From: an uncultured Pelagibacteraceae bacterium
GTDB lineage: Bacteria > Pseudomonadota > Alphaproteobacteria > Pelagibacterales > Pelagibacteraceae
NCBI GenBank assembly: GCA_902556905.1
Contig: CACDYK010000008.1
Span: 1 to 64,000, forward strand
Length of the DNA: 64,000 bases
Direction: 5' to 3'
Shown here: in pieces, positions 1 through 6,913 of the stretch
Position numbering within the stretch: the first letter of the stretch is position 1
Layout of the letters: each line of letters opens with the position of its first letter
Notes under the pieces: model-generated
What the model saw: only the letters and a program-made list of their open reading frames with translations
Databases searched by the model: none
What the model was told of the DNA's origin: nothing
Made by a program: the position numbers and the translations under genes

Positions 1-24
1 TAAATTCACTTTTCAATTAAAGAA

Positions 25-53
25 TTGACATAACTTGCATAAAAAAATAAAAA
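25..53 (+). promoter_or_regulatory. Putative sigma-70 promoter for the lysine-rich peptide gene
   Basis: A perfect TTGACA -35 hexamer lies at 25-30. A weak -10 candidate (TAAAAA) follows 17 nt later at 48-53, and the AT-rich TATAGT at 54-59 is also close. It points toward the small ORF at 106. The -35 is convincing and the -10 is not, so the assignment is tentative. Confidence 0.45.
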
Positions 54-62
54 TATAGTAAT

Positions 63-83
63 AACGAATCAAATTGATTCGTT
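63..83. repeat. Perfect 9-bp inverted repeat in the leader of the small basic peptide
   Basis: AACGAATCA and TGATTCGTT form perfect 9-bp arms around a 3-nt AAT spacer. The element sits between the putative promoter (25-53) and the ATG at 106. It could be an operator or an RNA hairpin in the 5' leader. No poly-T follows, so it is not a standard terminator. Confidence 0.6.
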
Positions 84-105
84 TAACTTAACTAGGGAGC
101 TAAAG

Positions 106-213
106 ATGCCTAAGAAAAGAAAAAAAGCTGCTAAAAAAACAAAGAGAAAAGCAGCAAAGAAAACTAAGAAAAAAGCTAAAAAAGCTAAAAAAGCTAAAAA
201 AAGAAAAAGATAG
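106..213 (+). CDS. 35-residue lysine-rich, histone-H1-like basic peptide
   Basis: The ORF runs from ATG at 106 to TAG at 211-213. A GGGAG Shine-Dalgarno-like sequence lies 6 nt upstream (95-99). The product is almost only Lys, Ala and Arg with a few Thr, built from AKK-type repeats near the end, and resembles the basic tails of H1-like or AlgP-type bacterial proteins. A nucleic-acid-binding role is an inference from charge alone. It has its own promoter candidate, an inverted-repeat leader and a terminator, which supports a real transcription unit. It converges on the CarD gene, whose N-terminus has similar composition. The family is not identified. Confidence 0.6.
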   Translation: MPKKRKKAAKKTKRKAAKKTKKKAKKAKKAKKRKR

Positions 214-235
214 TAACTTTCTAATCTTTAATAAA

Positions 236-277
236 AACGCTTCTCATTACAAATTGTATGAGAGGCGTTTTTTTTAT
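236..277. terminator. Bidirectional rho-independent terminator
   Basis: AACGCTTCTCAT (236-247) pairs with ATGAGAGGCGTT (258-269) with one G-T wobble, followed by a T-run at 268-275 and preceded by an A-run. It can terminate both the small basic peptide gene on the plus strand and the CarD operon on the minus strand. Confidence 0.8.
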
Positions 278-1179
278 TCGTCTAAATTTTCGTCAGTATC
301 AGTAATAGGTTCTTCAACAGGCAATTCTGTTGTAGTTGATTTTGGCACAGAAGCTACTGGTTGAGTTTGACTACCTAAGTTTCTTTTTAAAGCTTTATCA
401 AGTTTCTTTTGTGTATCTTCTAAAGATACATTCAAAACAATTTGAAACTCAGATAATATTCTTTCATAAGCTTTTTCAAACAATTGTCTTTCACTATAAG
501 ATTGATCAACCATAAGATCATCACCTTTATTTAAATCTCTTACTACTTCTGCTAATTCGTAAATTTTACCAGAAGAGATTTTAGCTTCATATTCTTGTGC
601 TCTTCTACTCCACATAGATCTTTTTATTTTTGGCTTACTTTTTAAAATAGAAACACATTTATTCACTTGGTTGATTGTTGCCAAAGGTCTTAAATAGGAT
701 TGTTTGTTAACTGGAACCATTCCATTAGCTTTATCTTTTTCAAATTTTATAACGTATGTTTCAACGTCAATTCCACCTATATTTATTTTTTTAAACTCAG
801 TTATCTGACCAACTCCATGTTTTGGGTAAACAACATGATCTTTTATTTTATATTCTCTTTTTTCAGTTTCTTGTTTTTTGACCTTTTTAATTTCAGGTTT
901 TAATTCGTTACTTTTAGAAATTCTTAAATTATCAACTTTTATCTCCTCTTTTGCTTCTGAGACTTTTATAGCTTTTTTTGATTTAATTGATTTTGGGGTA
1001 ATTTTTTTTGTTACTTTTTTTGTTTTTTTAGCCGCAACCTTTTTAGCTTTCTTAATTTTATCTTTTGTTACTTTTTTTGTTTTAATAACTTTTTTGACAG
1101 TAACTTTTTTTTTCACTTTTTTTTCAAGTTTAGATTTAAAGATTTTCTTTAAAATATTTTTCGTACTTATTTTGCTCAT
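274..1179 (-). CDS. carD: CarD/CdnL-family transcription regulator with a lysine-rich N-terminal extension
   Basis: The C-terminal two thirds match CarD/CdnL/TRCF-type RNA-polymerase-interacting proteins: the start of the domain ([13 protein letters not shown]), then an alpha-helical part with [12 protein letters not shown] and the final helices. CarD proteins bind the RNAP beta subunit and stabilise open complexes. Residues about 1-110 form an extremely Lys-rich, low-complexity tail that is absent from typical CdnL. I chose ATG at 1179 because it limits the overlap with fdxA to 44 nt. In-frame ATGs at 1194 and 1221 would lengthen that overlap. It is the last gene of the helicase-TerB-fdxA-carD unit. 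The acidic C-terminus after about residue 280 is unusual. Family call secure; start uncertain. Confidence 0.9.
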   Translation of the reverse strand: MSKISTKNILKKIFKSKLEKKVKKKVTVKKVIKTKKVTKDKIKKAKKVAAKKTKKVTKKITPKSIKSKKAIKVSEAKEEIKVDNLRISKSNELKPEIKKVKKQETEKREYKIKDHVVYPKHGVGQITEFKKINIGGIDVETYVIKFEKDKANGMVPVNKQSYLRPLATINQVNKCVSILKSKPKIKRSMWSRRAQEYEAKISSGKIYELAEVVRDLNKGDDLMVDQSYSERQLFEKAYERILSEFQIVLNVSLEDTQKKLDKALKRNLGSQTQPVASVPKSTTTELPVEEPITDTDENLDE

Positions 1180-1462
1180 TCTTAAATTTTTCATGATCCG
1201 TTGGAGGATCTTTTTTTTCACTTATATTAGGCCAGATTTCAGAATATTTTTTATTGATTTCTAACCACTGTTCACTTCCAGGTTCAGTATCAGCTTTAAT
1301 GGCATCCACTGGGCATTCAGGCTCACAAACGCCACAATCTATACACTCATCCGGTTTAATTACAAGCATATTTTTTCCCTCATAAAAACAATCCACCGGA
1401 CAAACATCAACGCAGTCAGTTAATTTACATTTAATGCATTTATCATTAACTATATAAGTCAT
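1136..1462 (-). CDS. fdxA: 7Fe ferredoxin FdxA
   Basis: This 108-residue protein has the FdxA cysteine pattern: C9-x2-C12 with further Cys at 17, 21 and 25, then C40[10 protein letters not shown] ending in CP. The pattern binds one 3Fe-4S and one 4Fe-4S cluster, and the protein is a cytosolic electron carrier. Length is usual for alphaproteobacterial FdxA. The ATG at 1462 overlaps the stop codon of the upstream TerB-like frame, implying translational coupling. Its 3' end is overprinted by the start of the carD frame. Electron partners are not shown by the sequence. Confidence 0.95.
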   Translation of the reverse strand: MTYIVNDKCIKCKLTDCVDVCPVDCFYEGKNMLVIKPDECIDCGVCEPECPVDAIKADTEPGSEQWLEINKKYSEIWPNISEKKDPPTDHEKFKNEQNKYEKYFKENL

Positions 1463-1873
1463 TATAATTTTTTTTTAATTCTATCTTTAATATTGCCCAT
1501 CTTTGAGTTGTCAATGTAAAGTAAACCCGCTAATCGTCTCATTAAATTTGTTTCATAGATGTCAGCTTTATTATTTGAATAAATAATAGACCACAAGGCT
1601 TCTATAATTTTAATTTTGTCATTTTCAGGTAAGTTTTTTACTTCTTTTGTAAAATCTAAAATTTGATTTGAATTTTCCTCAATAGATTTAGCATCTTTAA
1701 TGATTTGAGTTATAGTTTCCTTTTTAGCATCCAACTCTAAAAGAGTTTTTTTAATAATTTCTTCCTCTTTTTCAGTATAGTTTTCATCAATTTTAGCTGC
1801 ATGAATTAATAAAGCACATGTTTTAATTAAAAAGTTTTTTTCAATTTTATTTGAGTTTTTTTTTAAAAAACAT
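1462..1873 (-). CDS. TerB-like (tellurite-resistance TerB fold) protein with a homopolymer frameshift near its start
   Basis: The reading frame is open from 1878 to the stop at 1462 and encodes a TerB-like helical domain ([10 protein letters not shown], then [13 protein letters not shown] and [11 protein letters not shown]). The frame has no ATG at its 5' end. The ATG at 1873, 5 nt after the helicase stop codon, is one base out of frame across a run of six T and nine A, and would give only an 8-residue peptide. Removing one base would give MFLKKNSNK joined to the TerB domain. Using the TTG at 1734 instead would delete the first conserved helices. Slippage on the A9 run, a non-canonical start, or a sequence error are all possible. 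Function is unknown; the place between helicase and fdxA suggests an accessory role in that operon. Confidence 0.7.
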
Positions 1874-1878
1874 AAAAT

Positions 1879-4362
1879 TTAACCAAAATTTAAATTTTTT
1901 AAAATTTTAAACGGATTTTCGTTTGAAACTTTTTTTACTGAGTCTTTTTTAAATTTTTTGATTGGATTATATTTGAAATAAATTTCACCATCTTTATCAA
2001 ATATTTTATAATTCATTTTTTGTAAAAGTTTTTTAAAATTATCTTTGCTACAGCCTAATAAATTTAACATTTCTGGCATTATTTTAATTTCTTTATTTTC
2101 TTTTGAGTTTGGTGAATTTATAATTAGCATAAATAACCTTTCTAGAATGTCTATTCTTATAAATAAAGTATCAAATTTTTCAAATCCACACAAAAGCATA
2201 AAATTTTTATTTCTATTCTCTTTATCATTTAAAAAATTTAATCCAAATGTAGGTGGTTTAATGTTATAATATTTTTGATGAAAATTTTTCCACAACAATG
2301 TCCTTAACGATACTGCTTCTGGTTTGATTAATTGGTATAAAAATACATGATATCTTCCAAATTTTACGCCTAAGTCTCTTAATATTTTTCTTTCATTCTG
2401 ACCAATAGTTTTGAGATATTCAGAGACCTGCTCTCTTTTTAAAACTCCATTATTTTCATAAAGTTGATATGCTAAAGCTTTGATTGATGAATTTTTATCT
2501 TTAAGATTTTTTAGATCAACTAAGCTTTTGAGAACTAAATTAATTTTATCTTGTATCCATTTTCTGATGTATTCACTAAGATTTTGTTTATGAATAGGGT
2601 CAATAATATCATCAACTATTAGATCAAAATTTGGATTTAAATAATCATGACCAGGTGATAATTTAGCAATAGGAAAATCGTTCCAATAAATTTTAAAATC
2701 GTTATTTAATTCAATTAGTCCTGTGTCAATAATAATTTGAATTCTTTTTTCTAACTCTGGTCCAATAGTTTGTCTTGCTGCTTTTTTTAATGACTTGATA
2801 TCTGTCTCTAATGCACCTTTTTTTAAATCTAGAGCCAATTTAAGTCCATTTATTTTACCAATAAATTGTTCATCTATCAGTACATCATTATTTTCAAGTA
2901 TTTTTGTTTTGAATTCCATATCTTGTTTCAAACCTCTTGCTAAAACACTTGCTCTCTTATCAATAAATGTTTTTGTAAGTTCTTCATGAAGTCTGTCTGA
3001 AAGCCTGTCTTCTAAATGTTTTGTTTTTTCAATCCAATATTCTTGATTTTCTGTCCAATTATTTTTATTTGAAACATAAGACCAAGTTCTAACATTTGCA
3101 ATTCTATTTGATAAAGAATCAACATTTCCTTCTAATTTATCAAGTTTTATTAGCTGTAATCTCATAAATTCATCTGTAATTTGCTGTTTTCCACTACTCA
3201 AATATTTAAAAACATTTCCAATGACTTCATAGTGATTTCCGTAGGTTTTTTTAACAAAATCAGGTATCTGACAGCATTCCCATAAAAGACTCAACAACTT
3301 TTTATCAAAATCTAAATTTATAAGACTTTTATCTTTTAAAAAATATTTAAGAGCTTTTTCATCTTCACATTCATGAACTTTTCGTAACCACCCCATCTGT
3401 GGTTTTTCCTCTAAAGACTTGATCAAACTAAGAGGATTATTAAAATTCAAATTTGAGTTTCTCCAAAATAAAGTTCTAATTTCTTCAAATTTGTGACCCT
3501 CTATTAGATCTACATCCTCAGCTGTAATATCTTTACAATCACCTGTAATACCAAAACTTCCATCATTTAAATATCTTCCAGCTCTACCAGCAATTTGTCC
3601 TATTTCAGATAAATTTAATTTTCTTAATTTTTTTCCATCAAATTTTTTAAGATTAGAGAAAAAAACATAATCTAAATCCATATTAATACCCATTCCAATA
3701 GCATCTGTTGCTACTAAAAAGTCAACATCACCTGATTGATAAAGTTCTACCTGAGCGTTTCTTGTCTTAGGACTCAAAGAACCCATTACAATTGATGCTC
3801 CACCTTTTTGTCTTCTAATTAATTCAGCAATTGCATAAACTTCCTCTGCTGAAAAAGCTATTATTGCAGTTTTCCTGTTTATTCTCGAAATTTTTTTATG
3901 ACCAGCATATGTCAATTTAGACAATCTTTCCCTATTTTTAAATTCAATATCACCGTCTAATTTTGAAATTATATTTTTGACAGTATGAGAACCCATAAGC
4001 ATGGTAAGTTTTTCCCCTCTCATATTTAAAAGTCTATCTGTAAAAATATGACCTCTTTCATGATCTGCACACATTTGAATTTCATCAACACCAACAAAAT
4101 CTAAATGCTTATCAATTGGCATAGACTCTACTGTACACAAAAAGTATTTAGCATTGGCTGGAATAATTTTTTCCTCACCTGTTATCAAGGCAACTTTATC
4201 TACACTAATCTTCTTTATTACTTTGTCGTAAACTTCTCTGGCTAACAATCTTAAAGGAAAACCTATCATGCCTGAGTCAAAAGAAAGCATTGTCTCTATA
4301 GCAAGGTGTGTTTTCCCAGTATTTGTAGGTCCTAGAACAGCAGTAATTTTTTGTTTTGTCAT
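1879..4362 (-). CDS. SUV3-like superfamily 2 RNA/DNA helicase
   Basis: The 827-residue protein starts with Walker A GPTNTGKTH (residues 11-19), followed by a DEIQ box (VGVDEIQMCADHERGH) and helicase motif VI (QIAGRAGRY). This motif set and the long C-terminal region match SUV3/SUPV3L1-type helicases, which in mitochondria work in RNA turnover; alphaproteobacterial homologues are widespread. The C-terminal region after about residue 450 is Lys-rich and probably binds nucleic acid. It is the first gene of a minus-strand operon with the TerB-like gene, fdxA and carD. The ATG at 4362 directly precedes TKQKITAVLGP, as expected for a helicase starting at motif I. Exact substrate is unknown. Confidence 0.9.
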   Translation of the reverse strand: MTKQKITAVLGPTNTGKTHLAIETMLSFDSGMIGFPLRLLAREVYDKVIKKISVDKVALITGEEKIIPANAKYFLCTVESMPIDKHLDFVGVDEIQMCADHERGHIFTDRLLNMRGEKLTMLMGSHTVKNIISKLDGDIEFKNRERLSKLTYAGHKKISRINRKTAIIAFSAEEVYAIAELIRRQKGGASIVMGSLSPKTRNAQVELYQSGDVDFLVATDAIGMGINMDLDYVFFSNLKKFDGKKLRKLNLSEIGQIAGRAGRYLNDGSFGITGDCKDITAEDVDLIEGHKFEEIRTLFWRNSNLNFNNPLSLIKSLEEKPQMGWLRKVHECEDEKALKYFLKDKSLINLDFDKKLLSLLWECCQIPDFVKKTYGNHYEVIGNVFKYLSSGKQQITDEFMRLQLIKLDKLEGNVDSLSNRIANVRTWSYVSNKNNWTENQEYWIEKTKHLEDRLSDRLHEELTKTFIDKRASVLARGLKQDMEFKTKILENNDVLIDEQFIGKINGLKLALDLKKGALETDIKSLKKAARQTIGPELEKRIQIIIDTGLIELNNDFKIYWNDFPIAKLSPGHDYLNPNFDLIVDDIIDPIHKQNLSEYIRKWIQDKINLVLKSLVDLKNLKDKNSSIKALAYQLYENNGVLKREQVSEYLKTIGQNERKILRDLGVKFGRYHVFLYQLIKPEAVSLRTLLWKNFHQKYYNIKPPTFGLNFLNDKENRNKNFMLLCGFEKFDTLFIRIDILERLFMLIINSPNSKENKEIKIMPEMLNLLGCSKDNFKKLLQKMNYKIFDKDGEIYFKYNPIKKFKKDSVKKVSNENPFKILKNLNFG

Positions 4363-4535
4363 TTCTACCTTTGGTGTACTTTTTTTTTTACCTACCAGAT
4401 ATTGTTGGTGCTAAAGAACAAAAATAGACTAAAACATGACCGAATCGTAGAGTAAAAAGTTCTCATTTTGCTATTAACTTTTCTTAGATTATCATAATTA
4501 AGATTAATTCTATAATAATAATTTATGAAATAAAA

Positions 4536-5762
4536 ATGCTCAAAAATTTAGTTAAGGATTTAAAACCATCTTCAACTTTGCTGATAAATGAAACTTCTCG
4601 AAGATTAGAAAAGCAAGGAAAAAAAATATTCAAATTTGGCTTTGGACAATCTCCGTTTAAAGTTCCTGAAGATGTAGTGAAAGAGCTTAAAGATAATGCA
4701 CATCAAAATAAATATTTACCAATGCAAGGTCTTTCTGAACTAAGAAATGTAGTTGCAAAATATACATCAAAAAAAAAAAATTATGACTATAAATCTGAAA
4801 ATGTGATTATTGGACCTGGTTCAAAAGAATTAATGTTTTTATTACATGTCATATTTGATGGAGAAATTATATTGCCAGCTCCTAGTTGGGTTTCATATGC
4901 TCCTCAAGCAGTATTGGGTAGAAATAAAATACAAATATTGCAAACTAAAAGAGAAAATAATTGGTTTCCAACAGCCTTAGAAATTGAAGAAACTATCTTG
5001 AAAGATAAAAGTAAAAATTACTTATTATTCTTAAATTCACCAAACAATCCATCTGGTCAAATTTGTGATAATTTAGAGGAAATAGCAAGTATTGCTCAAA
5101 AATATAATCTAATTATTTTGTCTGATGAAATATATTCAGAATTAACTTTTAAAGATAATTTTCAATCTATTTCTAGCTTTTGTCCTGAGAAAACAATTAT
5201 AAGCACTGGATTAAGTAAATGGTGTGGTGCTGGAGGATGGAGGTTAGGTTATTTTTTAGTACCAGACTCGTTAATTGAAATTAAGAATATGATTAATGTA
5301 CTAGCAAGTGAAACTTTTTCAGCTGTTAGTGCACCAATTCAATATGCAGCAATAAAGGCATATGAAAATGATCATTCAAATTATATTAATAAGTCTAAAA
5401 ATATATTATATGCAGTTGGTAATTATGTTTATGAAAATTTAAAATCCAATAAAATTCTAATTAATAAACCTCAAGGAGGATTTTATTTAATGCCAGAGTT
5501 TTTAATTAAAAAGTTTAATTCTTCACCTGAGATGTGTGACAATATATTAAATGATACGGGTGTTGCTTTGTTGCCAGGATCTGATTTTGGCTTTGACCAA
5601 ACAAAAATGTTAGCAAGATTAAGCTTTACAGATTTTGATGGCCAAGAATTTATGAAAAAAATTGAAGGTAATCAAAAGATTAACAAGGGCCATATTGTAA
5701 ACTTTGCACCAAAAATTATTGAGGGTGTAGATAAGTTAAAAAAATGGTCAGAATCAATATAA
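4536..5762 (+). CDS. Class I/II PLP-dependent aminotransferase (aspartate aminotransferase-like)
   Basis: The 408-residue protein has the fold type I signatures: the NSPNNPSG substrate/cofactor loop, SDEIYSEL carrying the pyridine-ring Asp and Tyr, and the Schiff-base lysine in STGLSKWCGAGGWRLGY. The last carries the Arg that binds the substrate carboxylate. It belongs to the AspC-like subgroup and transfers an amino group between an amino acid and a 2-oxo acid in the cytosol; the specific substrate cannot be read from the sequence. It lies 71 nt upstream of a TAXI transporter receptor on the same strand, so transport and metabolism of an organic acid may be linked, but no operon is proven. 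Confidence 0.9.
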   Translation: MLKNLVKDLKPSSTLLINETSRRLEKQGKKIFKFGFGQSPFKVPEDVVKELKDNAHQNKYLPMQGLSELRNVVAKYTSKKKNYDYKSENVIIGPGSKELMFLLHVIFDGEIILPAPSWVSYAPQAVLGRNKIQILQTKRENNWFPTALEIEETILKDKSKNYLLFLNSPNNPSGQICDNLEEIASIAQKYNLIILSDEIYSELTFKDNFQSISSFCPEKTIISTGLSKWCGAGGWRLGYFLVPDSLIEIKNMINVLASETFSAVSAPIQYAAIKAYENDHSNYINKSKNILYAVGNYVYENLKSNKILINKPQGGFYLMPEFLIKKFNSSPEMCDNILNDTGVALLPGSDFGFDQTKMLARLSFTDFDGQEFMKKIEGNQKINKGHIVNFAPKIIEGVDKLKKWSESI

Positions 5763-5833
5763 AATCTTACTATACATACCCAATTAATTGTTGTTAAAAT
5801 TGATACATAAAAAATAACGATATAGGGGGGAAA

Positions 5834-6838
5834 ATGAAAAAAATAATTACATCTCTATCTAGTGCTTTACTGATATTAGCTGCATCTTTGTCATTAACTG
5901 GTGTTGCAAAATCAGCGGAGTTTTTTACGATAGGAACCGGTGGACCAACTGGAGTTTATTTCCAGACAGGTAATGCAATTTGTAAAATGTTACATAAATC
6001 TGCAATAGCTAAAGAACATGGAAGAAAAAAAGGTATAGACAAAGCTTACAGATGTACAGCACCTTCAACAGGTGGATCAAATTATAATATTGGTCAAATT
6101 GCTGCTGGCGAGTTTCAATTTGGTGTTGCACAATCAGATTGGCAGTTTCATGCTGTAAATGGATCTAGCAAATGGGAGGGAAAACAGTATAAAGGTTTAA
6201 GAGCTGTATTTTCTGTTCACAATGAACCTTTTCAAATTTGGGCAAGAAAAAAAGCAAAAATCAAAGATTTTGCTGGTCTAAAAGGAAAAGTTGTTAACAT
6301 TGGTAACCCTGGTTCTGGACAAAGAGGAACTATGGAAGAGCTAATGAAAGCAAAAGGTGTTGATAATAGTTTCTTTAAATCAACAACTGAATTAACTTCA
6401 TCTGAACAAGTGAAGGCTTTGTGTGACGGTAAAATAGATGCTTTTGGTTATTCTGTAGGATTTCCAAACGGAGCTATGGAACAAGCGGCAACTTGTGCAG
6501 CAAAAGCTTCACCTATCAATTTAACAGGATCTGAAGTTCAGGGTTTAATTGATGGTGCTGATTATTATGCAAAAGCTGTAATTCCAGCAGGCACTTACAC
6601 AGGTCAGAAAAAAGATGCTACAACTTTTGGTGTGAAAGCAACAGTAGTTACTAGCAATATGGTTGAGTCAGATCTTGTTTATTTAGTAGTTAAAGCAGTA
6701 TTTGAAAATTTTGATGATTTCAAAAAACAACATCCTGCTTTTTCATCACTTAAAAAAGAAGACATGATTGCTGATGGTTTATCAGCTCCTTTACACGAAG
6801 GTGCTAAAAGATATTATAAAGAAGCTGGATTAATGTAA
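5834..6838 (+). CDS. TAXI-family TRAP transporter periplasmic solute receptor
   Basis: The 334-residue protein begins with a signal peptide (KK then a hydrophobic stretch ending near AKSA). The mature start carries the TAXI signature GTGGPTGVYFQTGNAICK. The middle part includes GNPGSGQRGTMEELM. TAXI receptors bind organic acids or amino acids such as glutamate or 2-oxo acids in the periplasm and deliver them to a Na+-coupled TRAP permease. A strong purine-rich ribosome site (AGGGGGGAAA) precedes the ATG. The permease gene follows after a terminator. High receptor expression with lower permease expression is the usual arrangement. Ligand unknown. Confidence 0.95.
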   Translation: MKKIITSLSSALLILAASLSLTGVAKSAEFFTIGTGGPTGVYFQTGNAICKMLHKSAIAKEHGRKKGIDKAYRCTAPSTGGSNYNIGQIAAGEFQFGVAQSDWQFHAVNGSSKWEGKQYKGLRAVFSVHNEPFQIWARKKAKIKDFAGLKGKVVNIGNPGSGQRGTMEELMKAKGVDNSFFKSTTELTSSEQVKALCDGKIDAFGYSVGFPNGAMEQAATCAAKASPINLTGSEVQGLIDGADYYAKAVIPAGTYTGQKKDATTFGVKATVVTSNMVESDLVYLVVKAVFENFDDFKKQHPAFSSLKKEDMIADGLSAPLHEGAKRYYKEAGLM

Positions 6839-6860
6839 TCCAAACTCTTAATCAAATTAA

Positions 6861-6891
6861 AAGGCCTGATATTTAATCGGGCCTTTTTTTT
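6861..6891 (+). terminator. Rho-independent terminator between TAXI receptor and permease
   Basis: AAGGCCTGAT (6861-6870) pairs with ATCGGGCCTT (6876-6885) with one G-T wobble and a 5-nt loop, followed by eight T. Placed between the receptor and permease genes, it would lower permease transcription relative to the abundant binding protein. Confidence 0.85.
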
Positions 6892-6913
6892 ATAATGAGG
6901 TATCATCTTTATT

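Noticed and set aside
878..1264. Plus-strand 128-codon Phe-rich ORF
   Set aside because: It is the reverse complement of the lysine-rich CarD tail: Lys codons read as Phe on the other strand. No ribosome site.
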